From assembly GCF_029784165.1 (NCBI RefSeq), contig NC_073696.1, positions 110,330,665-110,394,664 of the forward strand: a stretch of DNA of 64,000 bases, read 5' to 3'. The number at the start of each line of letters is the position of its first letter. Position 1 is the stretch's first letter. Both the position numbers and the translations under genes were made by a program. Below, one piece after another: positions 1-9,964 of the stretch. The stretch comes from Wyeomyia smithii (taxonomy: Eukaryota > Arthropoda > Insecta > Diptera > Culicidae). Below the pieces are notes generated by a model. The model saw only the letters and a list, made by a program, of their open reading frames with translations, had not been told where the DNA came from and searched no databases.

Positions 1-41
1 GCATCATCAATCATAGTTACCCATGAGTTAGCCTAAAAAAA

Positions 42-1220
42 TTGACAGCTTTATCAGTCAAACTCTAACTGTGATGGCGAAAAAAGTGAAGCTACTCCGT
101 TCAGAAGTGTGCGCGTTCAAAGAACGGTACCCCGCCGCGTCAAAAACGAACATCGTGCGGCACTTTGTGGACGCCGGGTATGCCGGTTCTGGCATCTACA
201 ACATTTTGACACTATTGGACAACGATCAGAGCATCGAAAGAAAGCCCGGTTTCGGACGGCCAACGACCCTGAGCGATAAGAAGCTTCAAAGGATGCTGAA
301 GAGGAATACCGAGGCAAAAGTGGCTAAATCGCTGCGTGCCCTTGGTCGAGAGATTGGTGCATGCTCTAAAACAGTGAAAAAGTATCTGGAGAATATGGAC
401 ATACATGCAGGAAGCGGCAGTCCCATCCACTGGTCTCGGAGCTGCAGGCAATGACGCAGCAACAGCGGTTGAATAAGCTGGTCAAGTCGATTTTCCCGGC
501 GAATCGCGACGTGACAGTGGTGATGGACGACTAGACCTATCTCACCCTGGATGGCAACGACTAGCAGGGCAGGGAGGTAAAGTCTATTTCACAGACCAAG
601 TTCCCCAAGAAGGTGCGGCTGTGGTTGACAATCAGCGAGAAAGGGATGTCAAAGTTGCTCTTCTTTCGCTCCGGGCTGGCTGTGAAATTTATAGTACGAA
701 GTGCCTGCCAGAAGTTGCGTCGTTCATCAAGAAATACCATAAGCGCAAAGACACGGTGTTTTGCCAGATTTGACGTCGGCCAACTACTCGAAGCGATCGT
801 TGGAGGAAATGGAGCGGCTGAATATCGATGTGGTACCGAAGTCGGCGAATCCGCCCAATGTCCCCCACCTGCTTCCCATCGAGAATTTCTGGGCAAACTT
901 GAGGCGCAAGATCTATTCCAACAGTTTTGTCGCGAAAACGGAGGAGGAATTAATAAAGAGTTTAAAAATATGGCTACACGCATGTTTTCGTCCGCCATGG
1001 CGAATGTTCCGGTTAACTGCCGGAAGGCCGCACGCAAGGACGTAATATTTTTTTTGCGAGGAAGCTAACATGATAACCTTCCATGGGAAATTTATCCAAC
1101 TCAATTATCTGTCCTAGTTTTTTTTCATCACCATCTGAAATAGTTTCTTCATCACCATCTGAAATAGTTTTTTTCATCATCATCTGAAAAAATTTTTTTA
1201 CCGCAAACGTAAGCTGTCAA
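42..1220 (+). mobile_element. ITmD37E-like (Tc1/mariner superfamily) DNA transposon, dead copy
   Basis: A perfect 10-bp inverted pair, TTGACAGCTT at 42-51 and AAGCTGTCAA at 1211-1220, brackets a transposase relic. The span of about 1.2 kb suits the ITm superfamily. Full ITmD37E terminal repeats are usually longer than 10 bp, so the exact ends are provisional. Just inside the right end, a roughly 25-bp unit containing CATCTGAAA is repeated three times (about 1125-1190). No TA target duplication was confirmed. Confidence 0.7.
71..1045 (+). pseudogene. ITmD37E transposase pseudogene
   Basis: The first part (71-454) reads a paired helix-turn-helix DNA-binding region with a GRP-type linker (GRPTTLSDKKL), as in Tc1/mariner transposases. 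The catalytic domain follows in other frames. At about 515-570 the expected motif around the first catalytic aspartate is readable as VVMDD, a stop, TYLTLDGND, a stop; the stops stand where family members usually have Glu and Trp. From 761 the reading PDL...PIENFW gives the second Asp and final Glu with exactly 37 residues between them, which defines D37E. At least two frameshifts and two nonsense codons mean it cannot encode active enzyme. Family assignment rests on the D37E spacing and on motifs recalled from mosquito ITmD37E elements. Confidence 0.85.
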
Positions 1221-1309
1221 ATTATCGATACTTATCGATAATATCGATAAAAACCCAGTAATTATCGATTGTTATCGATGTCCGTTTTGGGCGATATTTC
1301 CCATCACTA
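1221..1309 (-). mobile_element. Right end of a hAT-like element rich in TATCGATA
   Basis: Several ATCGATA/TATCGATA octamers are followed by an end reading CCCATCACTA. Its reverse complement, TAGTGATGGGAAATATCG, is a hAT-type terminus. The same layout, with TATCGATA repeats just inside a (T)AGGGATGG end, occurs in the complete element at 25515-25992. The left end is not visible; the ITmD37E element may have split it or it may lie outside the window. Confidence 0.55.
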
Positions 1310-1310
1310 A

Positions 1311-1466
1311 GGAACCATTCAAATATTACATAACGCGGAATTCGGCAATTTTCAATACCCACCCACCCCCATGTAACGCAATTTTACATGTTGGCCACAT
1401 GCAATACAACGCTCCGCTGAATACCCTCCCACCCCCTAGAGCGTTATGTATTATTTGAATGATCCC
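1311..1466. mobile_element. Tourist/PIF-Harbinger-like MITE, 156 bp
   Basis: Terminal inverted repeats of about 26 bp begin GGAACCATTCAAATATTACA on the left. On the right the reverse complement reads GGGATCATTCAAATAATACA. Both sides are flanked by TAA (1308-1310 and 1467-1469), the 3-bp TWA duplication typical of PIF/Harbinger. No coding capacity. Confidence 0.75.
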
Positions 1467-1473
1467 TAATCTT

Positions 1474-1800
1474 GAGGAACCATTTCAAAAGGTCCTGTCT
1501 GACATTTGTAAACAAAACCCAATTTACGCATATTCGTTTAATTACCCGCAGAATCAATAACCATAAACGGATGATAATCCACATGGTTTAAGGATACTCC
1601 ATACAGTCGGGACTTTTTATGGTTATTGATTATGCGGGTGAGCTTCTTGTCTTTAAGTTTATTGAAAAAAAAAATTGGTTTTTGATTTCTATAAAAATTT
1701 CAGAGAATCCGAGAAAAAAGTCCAATTTGAAAAGAAATACAATATCGCACAACTATCTGATTGGACCTTTTTTCCTGCTTGTAGGCCAATCTGTTATTCG
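1474..1800. repeat. Hairpin-bearing repeat of unknown class
   Basis: A 24-bp inverted pair with one mismatch (1544-1567 and 1616-1639; arm begins ACCCGCA, ends CATAAA) is separated by 48 bp. AAAAGGTCC at about 1488 has an inverted counterpart GGACCTTTTTT near 1764, suggesting a MITE with outer arms. Ends and target duplication could not be fixed. Confidence 0.4.
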
Positions 1801-1830
1801 AACAAAAACTTTGACAGATGCTCGTTCGGA

Positions 1831-2712
1831 CGTACACACTTAATAAAAAAAAATCGTTCGGTAATAATTTTTACAACAATTCATCGGTAAAGTGTAATAA
1901 TACCGGTATTCCGGTTAAAAAGCATTAGATTAACGAGTGTTCTGTAATATTTGCAAGTTTTACCATAATTTCGTTAATTTTTACCGAAATATTTGCATAA
2001 TTTTACATTCACGGAAATCTGTATAACTTTTTACCGAACAATCTGTGAAACTGTCAAATCTTAAATGTGGCGGCCATTTTTCTCATACGTGCAACCATGC
2101 AAGACGCGAATGTATCAGTAAAAAATATTCAGCAGAAAATATTATATTAGTTAATTTGGTTTTAATTGCTGTCGAGTGTGAACATAATATGGAAATTGTT
2201 TACCGTAGGTAAAAAGTTATACCTTAGGTAAAAAGAGCATGGGAGAAACTTCATATAAAACTTTTTTATTTTCTGTTCATTAAACTTTCGAGGATTAAAC
2301 TCTCAAGAATTGCCTTACGCTCTATGTTAAAGAATATAATATAATATAACTGTGTAACTCTGTTTACCAGCTGAATATCCGAAATCCGTTGTTTCTTCGA
2401 ATCAATAAAATAATTTTTTTTATCAATTCGAAGAAAAAAAACATTTTACATCAATCCGGTATTTTTTTTTTCAGGTGCGGTCGGTATTTTTTCTTTTTTT
2501 CTTAAACATTTTTACAGGTTTTCCCGGTAAAATTAACAGGCTTTTCGGCTTGAAACATTACCAAAAAAACTGTGAAAATTACCGACTTGGCGGTAGGTAG
2601 TTTCACAAGCTGTTCGGTAATTTCCGGAAACACCGGAAATTTCACCGAACGTTCAGCTGTTGAGATTCCGGTAAAATTTTACCGAATCCGGTGTTTTTTT
2701 TTTAACTGTGTA
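1831..2712. mobile_element. Long-TIR non-autonomous element, about 0.88 kb
   Basis: The left end (TACACACTTAATAAAAAAAA then TCGTTCGGTAA) pairs imperfectly with the reverse complement of the right end (TACACAGTTAAAAAAAAAAC then ACCGGATTCGGTAA). The element is saturated with short TTACCG, CGGTAA and CCGG motifs in both orientations, giving degenerate long terminal arms. It has no open frame of note and no assigned superfamily. Confidence 0.55.
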
Positions 2713-3202
2713 AACTAGGGGATTGCCCATATGTTTCAATAATTCGGGCAATCCAGTAGATCAGTTGTTTGCATGCGAGAGGCCGCCGCTTCCGACGGCG
2801 GGTCGGCGGCCGGCTCGGCCTTCGGACACCGCGACGGCTTAGGACCGCTTTGGTTCCTTGACCTCGATTATGCGGCAGAGCCGCATTCATTTGGTTTGAA
2901 ATAATGTTGAACGAAAACTAATTGTGTGATTAGAGCGGGTTTCCATTTTATTAGTCCATTATTGAATGTTGCTTAAAAAAATGTCACAAAACAAACTCGG
3001 CCGTTTGGAGCAATCCCTTTTGGACATCATTGAGAATTGTCTGCTATTGATTTAATTGAAATGTGTTTATAACCTTGTTGTTCATTACTGAACATTATTT
3101 TGAAAATAACATTTATCAAAGATTGACAAATCATTTGTTAAAATATCTATTCAACTTCCTAATTCATCTTTCAATATTTTTATGATCTATTCTGCATTAA
3201 AA
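2713..3202. other. Intergenic, nothing assigned
   Basis: AT-rich sequence with one GC-rich patch (about 2770-2890). The patch opens a 62-codon arginine-rich frame on the minus strand that I do not believe is a gene, because its composition follows the GC patch and it has no recognisable domain. Confidence 0.4.
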
Positions 3203-3409
3203 TGTAGCCTAATGTTCTTCTTCTTCTTCTTTCTTGCTGTGATATGATTGTCACAGACTTTGTTATGGGACCGGTGACAGAGACCATATGCCCAGCGGTT
3301 TTTACATTTGTTGTTTATCTGGTGCCATTTCGGTCGGGCATAATTTAGTTGTTGCGTGATGTTTAACCTGTCCTTAATGAATTTTTTTTGTCGTTTTTAT
3401 CCAATCCCT

Positions 3410-4279
3410 TCACAGTTCGACTTTAATCTTTTTAAGAAAGTCAACTATATCTTTACAAGTATTTAGATTTTTTGTCTTAAAGATATCAATCAGCGTGTCA
3501 TATTTGCGATTGAAAGTGTATTTTGATCGAGTTATCGAGTATTTGTTGCAGTGCAGTATAACGTGATCTGCAGTTTCTACTACCGAACAAACGTCGCACT
3601 CTGCAGTCTCGGTGATTCTCATCTTTTGTAGCCAATATTTTGAATAGTTGTGTCCTACCATGAGACGGTTTAGCGTTCTGACCTCTTGGTTTGTTAGCTG
3701 TTTTCCGTTGTACCATGGAGTATCAAGGAATTTGGGTTGTAGGGCAAAGAAATGTTTCCCTTTCTCTTCAGCGTAAGTGTTATACCAATTGTTCGTTTGT
3801 TTCAATTTTTGTTCGTCAATATATAGCATGGCATCCTTTAGGAACATTCCATTTTCCAGTACCAAGTCTGAGTTGATTCCAGCTTTGGCTGAACTATCTG
3901 CCGTCTCATTGCCCTGGATGAAGGCATGTCCTGGTATCCACTGAATAGTAACTCTCAAGGTGGCAGACATCTCTATTACACTTTGTATAACCTGATTGCG
4001 CTTTGCCTCTTTGGCCTCACTTTTAATAAGTTCGCATGATGATCGTGAGTCAGTACATAGCACTGCATCGAATATTTGATGTTGCAAATATCTGAGTGCT
4101 ACTACTATTGCGTACATTTCAGCTGTCATGATACATGTTGGCGTCGCCAACCGTTGACTAGTTCTCCATTTAGTGGTCTCGCAGTAAACTCCGATTCCGC
4201 AGTTGGCTCCTTTTTTTGAAGCATCTGTGTAAATCATCGGTCTGTGTTTGTATTTGCCATTACGTAAGCAAAGGAACAT
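3410..4279 (-). pseudogene. LINE A ORF2: RNase H domain and C-terminal region
   Basis: The frame carries an RNase H fold: IYTDASKKG near the start (first Asp), then an E in TAEMYAIVVAL, a central D in LCTDSRSSCEL, and WIPGHAFIQGNETAD (Asp of the last motif). These match the D-E-D-D set of retrotransposon RNase H. A Cys/His cluster (CDVCSVVETADHVILHC) near the end is like the C-terminal knuckle of insect I/jockey/LOA ORF2 proteins. The RNase H frame is long and intact but is separated by a frame change from the RT remnant just upstream (4234-4825). Confidence 0.85.
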
Positions 4280-4825
4280 CTGTAAGAGTACTCTTGGGTT
4301 GCAGTTGTTTTTGTTGGAGCAGATTTCGTCAGCTCAAGTCTGATATCTATCGTCTTTGGGTGATGTGCTACTACTTGAGGCACGATTGGATCGAACATTT
4401 GTTTATGAAGCATATTAGTTCTTTCTATTAGTGTGAGTTTTTCGTTGGGGATATTTTGATTTCGTAGCTGGTTTAGTTGTTCAGCGATTACGTTTTTTCT
4501 GTTCACATGTCTCGCTATTTCTCTGCATGCTAGATATTCGATTCTAATATCTAGAGGGCTTTCTCCTGTCATGGCAGCGAGGGTATTTATTGGTGTTGTT
4601 TTTGTACACCCAGTGGACTTCCGCCAACATTGGTTGATATTTACTTGCACCTTTTCTCTGTTGGTCCGGCTTGCGTTTCCAAAGATAGTTGAACCATAAT
4701 CTACAGTACTTCTTATGAGTGCTTTATGTAGTATACTCATGGTTTCAGAATGCCCTCCTTGTTTTATCGTTGAGATATAGATACCTGACTTGACCGTTTC
4801 TACCGTTCTTCCGGCAATTTTTATT
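4234..4825 (-). pseudogene. LINE A ORF2: C-terminal part of reverse transcriptase (thumb/connection)
   Basis: The frame reads EIKIAGRTVETV then a region around LHKALIRSTVDYGSTIFGNA, the typical post-palm segment of I/jockey-type ORF2. It is the direct continuation of the RT segment at 9965 onward. Sequence between ETV and the LHKAL helix looks deleted (expected FLGI-type motif is reduced to SGIYI). It overlaps the RNase H frame in a different phase, so at least one frameshift separates them. Confidence 0.75.
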
Positions 4826-4832
4826 TCCAGGG

Positions 4833-5330
4833 CATAATCTGGTTGCACTTCTTGAGCTGCGGATCAACTTGCTTTGTGGTCCGTAGTTATTTTGCAATTT
4901 CTTAGTGAATTGACAAAGTTTATCGGTGCTTTTGGACTCTGTGGAAAATTACAAAAGCATAGTGTTCCGGAATAGTGCGCGATAATCAAGAAGTGTTTCA
5001 AAAGCTAATAATTTAAGTGATTTTCTCTTGTGACAAGTGTTTCATTAAGGTAAACAAACGAACAGCTTATAACTGGTGAGTGGCAGAAACTGCATGCTAC
5101 TATACTAATCTTGCATGAGATTATAAAGCTATGAACTTTCAGCTTGTAATATCAAGCTATAAACTTTCAGCTTGCAAAAAACTTGTATGCAACTGATAAA
5201 AGCTTCTTGTGCGCAGCTTACAAGCGCTTACGCAAGGATACAAGAGCTTTGCTGGTGAAACTTGCGCACTTGTGACTTGTGTGTGCACTAACACACAGTG
5301 GGCCAATTTACAAAATCCGATGGAAAAAAA
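4833..5330 (+). other. Probable 5' untranslated region of LINE B
   Basis: Non-coding sequence between the target duplication and the inserted SINE. It contains a run of related short motifs (AGCTTATAA, AAAGCTATGAACTTTCAGCTTG twice, CAAGCGCTTACGCAAG) between about 5060 and 5260. It has no open frame. LINE promoters are internal, so transcription would be expected to start at about 4833. Confidence 0.5.
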
Positions 5331-5339
5331 TAAATATAT

Positions 5340-5540
5340 TTTTAAATATATAATAATATATTTTAATTTTAAGGAGTAAATGTAGTAATGAAGATAGAAA
5401 ATTAAACTAACTGAAAATATGATTGTAGAAACTACGAAAAATATAGTTCAGCAGGTGGGACTCGAACCCACAACTTCCAATATCCGGTCAGATGTGTTCC
5501 CTTTACACCACCGCAGAACGTTAAAGACGTAGTTCTAGAA
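5340..5540 (-). mobile_element. tRNA-related SINE inserted in the LINE B 5' region
   Basis: Read on the minus strand, about 5530 to 5455 resembles a tRNA head: A-box-like TGGTGTAAAGG and a good B-box GGTTCGAGTCC within a 5-bp T-stem (GTGGG/CCCAC). A body of about 100 bp follows to an AT-rich tail at 5340-5365. The acceptor strands do not pair, so it is not a functional tRNA gene. The body (about 5360-5464) is repeated at 5778-5880 and, inverted, at 5877-5980. Confidence 0.65.
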
Positions 5541-5731
5541 TCGAGTTTTGTATCGCTTATCCAATTCTCGCACTTCGTACATTTACTCAGTAGAGACTAT
5601 TATTTATAACTGGCTATTGTTTCAACACCCTCAGTGGAAGTTGGAATGACTTCTCAGTGTGAGAGATAGAAACGTGCCAGTAAGTTGCCATCTCTACCAG
5701 CAGCAACATCGACTTGCGTCACAAACATTTT

Positions 5732-6025
5732 TACTTTTCTTTTTCCGACTCTAAGCAAAGTCATGCTATTTTTAATTTTAATTTTAAGGAGTAAATGTAG
5801 TAATGAAGATAGAAAATTAAACTAACTGAAAATATGATTGTAGAAACTACGAAAAATATAGTTCAGCAGGTGGGACTCGAGTCCCACCTGCTGAACTATA
5901 TTTTTCGTAGTTTCTACAATCATATTTTCAGTTAGTTTAATTTTCTATCTTCATTACTACATTTACTCCTTAAAATTAAAATTAAAAATAGCATGACTTT
6001 GCTTAGAGTCGGAAAAAGAAAAGTA
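5732..6025. repeat. 294-bp perfect palindrome, no spacer
   Basis: The two 147-bp arms match base for base. The centre lies between 5878 and 5879 within CTCGAG, inside GGTGGGACTCGAGTCCCACC. Each arm runs from the SINE B-box through the whole SINE body into a tail ending CGGAAAAAGAAAAGTA. Symmetry breaks at one base immediately outside both arms. Such a structure would extrude a long hairpin. Confidence 0.95.
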
Positions 6026-6129
6026 TAATAATATATTAATTAAAACATAATTTACATTTAAAATTGAATTTAATAAATAAATTGGTCTCACAATAAAACG
6101 GGAGTTATTAAAATCAATCTTAAATAAGG

Positions 6130-7572
6130 TTGATAAAATGTCGCTGGAAAAATCTCTCGGTAATCAAACCGAACGGGATATATTTTCCAAAAATGCAATC
6201 TGCTAAGTTCCTACAAGTGAATCTCCACCACGCTAAAGGCGCATCGGCAGCCCTTAGTAGGAGATTCAAAAAGGAGGAGCTAGACATGGTTCTTATTCAA
6301 GAACCATGGTGCAATAAAGGTAAAATATTAGGGATTCAAATGAATTCTGGCAAACTGTATTACGACGATTCACAGAGTTCGCCAAGAGCTGCAGTTCTAG
6401 TGAACAAAGCAGTAAAATGCTATCCTGTGACAGAATTTGTAAAACGAGATATTGTAGCGGTCATGGTTCAGGTGCCAACCACCAGGGGGAATACTGAGGT
6501 AATTGTTGCTTCGGCTTATTTTCCAGGTGAAATAAATGAGGCGCCTCCTCCTGAGATTGCTTCGTTTGTCAAATTTTGCAGAGACAATAATAGGGCATTC
6601 ATCATAGGCTGTGATGCCAACGCTCACCATACAGTTCGGGGGAGCAAGGGCGTTAATGGTCGTGGTGAGTGCCTATTGGAGTTTCTCTCGTTGAATAATA
6701 TAGATATTTGCAATAAAGGTAACAAACCAACATTTACAAACGCTATCAGAGGTGAAGTTTTGGATCTGACGCTATGCAGTCCAGCAATTTCTGAGAAAAT
6801 TGCTAACTGGCATGTATCGGATGAAACCTCACTATCTGATCACAAGCACATTTTGTTTGAATGGATTGGTGGGAAACCATCATCTGTTACTTACAGAGAT
6901 CCTAAAAAAACAGACTGGGATCAATATGCACAATATTTGCGAAAAGATTCACCTTTAAATTGTAGCAGAATTGAAACAGTTTCAGAATTGGAATCTATGA
7001 CAATTCAGCTAAATGAAATGGTGATAAATGCATACAATAATAGATGTCCCGCCAAACAATCGTCATCAAGTAGGGACGTGCCATGGTGGAACAAGAAGCT
7101 TGAAAGTCTTCGAAAAAATAGTCGGAAACTTTTTAATAAAGCAAAACGTACTTCAGACTGGGCTCAATATAGAAGAGCCTTAACTGAATATAGCAATGAA
7201 ATCCGGAAATCTAAAAGGAGGTCTTGGGTTCAAATGTGTGAATCTATAGAAAGAACTCCAGTTGTTTCCAGATTACAAAAGACTCTTGCCAAAGATCATA
7301 CCGTTGAGCTTGGCAATCTAAAGCGTCATGACGAAATCTATACTAGTGGTCCTCATGATACCTTAAATCTAATGATGGAAACGCATTTTCCCAGTTCTAT
7401 TGAAAAGACGGATTCAGCCATCTCTGATTTAGCTGAAATTTGTTCCACGCAGACTAGCTCTGGGTCTACTGGAACAGAAAGTACTGTATCAGATGTGGCG
7501 GATGAAATTTTTACGAGAACCAGGGTGGAAAGTGCTATGAGATCCTTTGAGCCTTTCAAGTCTACAGTGTAG
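6130..7572 (+). pseudogene. LINE B ORF2: endonuclease domain and linker
   Basis: An apurinic-type endonuclease: QVNLHHAKGASAALSRRF at the start, the catalytic Glu in VLIQEPWCNKG, then SAYFPGE, the Asp/Asn pair in GCDANAHHTVRGS, and LSDHKHILFEW with the terminal Asp-His. After about residue 260 a linker leads to a conserved RNA-binding segment (PWWNKKLESLRKNSRKLFNKA). The frame ends in a stop at 7570 where SPGxDGI should continue; the next base frame resumes immediately, so the stop is a frameshift near 7567. The first Met may not be the original start. Catalytic residues of the endonuclease are intact. Confidence 0.88.
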
Positions 7573-8500
7573 ATGGAATATTTCCAGCATTGCTTCAAAA
7601 AGGTGAAGCAATACTGATTCCTTCTCTCATTGAGATTTTCAAGGCCAGTTTAAGGTTGAATCATATTCCATCAAAATGGAGGGTAGTAAGAGTAATCTTC
7701 ATATCTAAATCTGGGAAGCGTGATAGGACGCATCCTAAATTATTCAGACCCATTAGTCTTTCTTCGATTTGTTGAAGACAATGGAAAAAGTGCTGAATGA
7801 TTTCATTCATACATCCTACATGCAAACAAACCCGCTTTCAAAGTTCCAGTTTGCCTATCAAACTGGAATATCCACTATCACAGCGCTTCATACGCTGGTT
7901 ATGAAAATTGAAAAGTCACTTTCAGCTAAAGAAATTGCTCTGTGCTCTTTCTTGGACATTGAAGGTGCTTTTGATAACGCGTCCTATTCTTCAATGTCTA
8001 GTGCAATGAGGAAAAAAGGATTTCACACGAGTATTGTTGACTGGATTCATACCATGCTTGCAAAAAGAGAAATCACTTCTGAGTTGGGAGGTTCGTCTAT
8101 CACGATAAGGGCAACGAAAGGATTTCCTCAAGGAGGAGTTCTTTCGCCACTTATGTGGTCTTTAGTGGTGGACGATCTTCTCAAAAGCTTAGAAGCAAAA
8201 GGTTTCGAAGTTGTGGGCTTTGCAGATGACAGTCATCTTGGTAAGAGGAAAGTTTGCCAACATAGTTTCGGAAAGAATGCAGGAGGCTCTGGAGTATACC
8301 CAGTCTTGGTGTATAAAGGAGGGTCTCAGCATTAATCCGTCAAAAGCTGTAATCGTACCTTTCACTAGAAAGAGGAAATTCAATCTAAAAACTCTCAAGC
8401 TTGGAGGAGTAGAAATTCCATTCAGTGAACAGGTTGAATACTTAGGAGTTATCCAACTCCAAGCTAAACTGGAATGCACATCTTGACTATGCAATCATGC
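7569..8500 (+). pseudogene. LINE B ORF2: reverse transcriptase, frameshifted
   Basis: Three short frames form one RT. DGIFPALLQKG...WRVVRVIFISKSGK (fingers) runs to a frameshift at about 7770. Then LKTMEKVLNDF...QFAYQTG, FLDIEGAFDNA (first catalytic Asp), KGFPQGGVLSP and VVGFADDSH (FADD catalytic box) follow to a frameshift at about 8240. Then KEGLSINPSKAVIVPFTRK...VEYLGV continues to about 8450. Motifs A to E are all recognisable and the catalytic aspartates are present, so the decay is recent indels rather than deep divergence. Confidence 0.85.
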
Positions 8501-8939
8501 ATTATGGTTGTGCTCAAAAACCGTTGAAAGAAAGTGGGGCTTGAGACTAAAAATGGTAATGTGGATATTCACATCGATTATACGTCCAAAACTGACCTAC
8601 GCTTCGTTAGTATGGTGGCCGAAAACCAAAGAATCCACCGCCAGAACAAAGCTAGATAAAGTTCAACGACTTGCGTGCATTGCTATAACAGGAGCAATGA
8701 GCAGCATCCCATCAAAAGCTCTTGATGCAATTCTTCATCTGTTGCCATTGTACGAATACGTGCAACTTGAAGCAGAAAAGAGTGCATTGAGGCTCAAACG
8801 AACAAAAACTATCTTGTCAGGTGATCTTGTGGGTCACCTGGCTATACTGGACTTTTTCAAAAGAGGGCCAGTGATGAGTATGAATGGAGACTGGATGGCA
8901 CCTCAGGATAACCATGATATTCCCTACAAGGTATGCTAA
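8480..8939 (+). pseudogene. LINE B ORF2: RT thumb/connection segment
   Basis: The frame reads RLKMVMWIFTSIIRPKLTYASLVWW...LDKVQRLACIAITGAMSS, the standard post-palm segment of LOA/I/jockey ORF2 (the ...RP.L.YG...W and R....ITGA motifs). It is shifted from the preceding RT frame near 8450-8500 and ends with a stop just before the RNase H. Confidence 0.8.
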
Positions 8940-8984
8940 ACGTCGCGTACAGACTGGGAAGTCGGAGTTCCTGATGTCCGTCCC

Positions 8985-9536
8985 GGTTCAACGATATTTT
9001 TCACAGATGGCTCAAAAATAGGTACAAAAACTGGTGCAGGAATCTTTGGCCCTGGAATTAATATTTCAGTGGCAATGGGACACTGGCCAACAGTGTTTCA
9101 AGCAGAGATTTTTGCAATCCTTGAATGTGCGTATGTTTGTCTGACTAGAAAATACAAACATGCAAATATTTGTATTTTTTCTGACAGTCAAGCAGCGCTG
9201 AAAGCACTTGATGCTTATAAATGCACATCGAAGATTGTCTGGGAATGTATTCTCACATTGCGACAGCTGTGTCAAACAAACTCAGTAAATTTGTATTGGG
9301 TTCCAGGACATTGTGGCATTGGTGGAAATGAAAGGGCAGACGAACTTGCAAAACAAGGATCTAACTCACAGCTTATCGGCCCAGAACCTTTCTGTGGTAT
9401 ATCAAACTGTGCAGTGAAAATGGAGCTTAAACGCTGGGAGAAACAAAAAGTGACAACCAATTGGTTGGATGTCAAAAAGTGTTCCCGATCTAAAAGATTT
9501 ATAACACCCAACGAAAACCATTCAAAAAGCTCCTAG
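8985..9536 (+). pseudogene. LINE B ORF2: RNase H domain
   Basis: FFTDGSKIGTKTGAGIFGPG begins near 8998 (first Asp), FQAEIFAILECA gives the Glu, IFSDSQAALKAL the second Asp, and WVPGHCGIGGNERADELAK the last Asp. All four metal-binding residues are present. The frame ends early at 9534; the expected Cys/His tail continues in another frame (DDICRFCNRERETSEHLLC at about 9630-9690). A related copy lies at 60165-60881. Confidence 0.85.
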
Positions 9537-9539
9537 AGC

Positions 9540-9957
9540 TCAACAAAAGAGCTCTTTGTACAAATGTCGGCCTAGTAACGGGGCACTGTCCGAGTAGATT
9601 TCGTTTAAAGAACATTGGCCGGGTTCAGGATGATATTTGTCGCTTTTGTAATAGGGAACGCGAGACATCGGAACATCTGCTTTGCAGTTGTGGTGCATTA
9701 TTTAAACGCAGATCAAGGCTTCTTGGCAGTGGCTTCTTACAGCCCAAAGAGATTTGGTCTTTGAATCCTGGAAAGGTGATTGGCTTCATAAACCATATTT
9801 TACCTGACTGGGAGCGTGTCGGTGCAGGTACCTGATCACTCACAACAATAGTGGTAATTGTATTTTGCAAAGGGACACGTATAGCAATTGACTGGGATAT
9901 ATTACAAAAGTTCACATCAATGGACAACGTAATCCTAATTCCCTAACAAAAAAAAAA
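9540..9957 (+). other. LINE B ORF2 tail, 3' untranslated region and A-tail
   Basis: The Cys/His cluster of ORF2 is readable at about 9630-9690, followed by about 150 bp of non-coding sequence and an A-run (9947-9957). The segment from about 9600 to 9880 is found again, inverted, at 60165-60480. Confidence 0.75.
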
Positions 9958-9964
9958 TCCAGGG

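Larger units (their letters stand above)
4833..9957 (+). mobile_element. LOA-type non-LTR retrotransposon (LINE B), near full length
   Basis: It is inserted into the RT of LINE A. A 7-bp duplication TCCAGGG flanks it (4826-4832 and 9958-9964) and it ends in an A-run at about 9947-9957. Excising it joins the LINE A frame as ...NETL|EIKIAG..., which confirms both edges. Order: 5' region with an inserted tRNA-SINE and palindrome, endonuclease, reverse transcriptase, RNase H, 3' untranslated region. The RNase H with a DGSK motif and the endonuclease resemble mosquito Lian/LOA elements; clade is by motif memory only. A second 3' fragment of this family is at 60165-60881 on the minus strand. Confidence 0.88.

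Noticed and set aside
2702..2890. Arginine-rich 62-codon minus-strand frame
   Set aside because: It follows a local GC-rich patch and has no domain, partner exon or known homologue that I recognise.
5455..5530. Minus-strand tRNA gene (good B-box and T-stem)
   Set aside because: The acceptor strands do not pair and the anticodon arm is poor; the sequence continues into a repeated body, so it is a SINE head.
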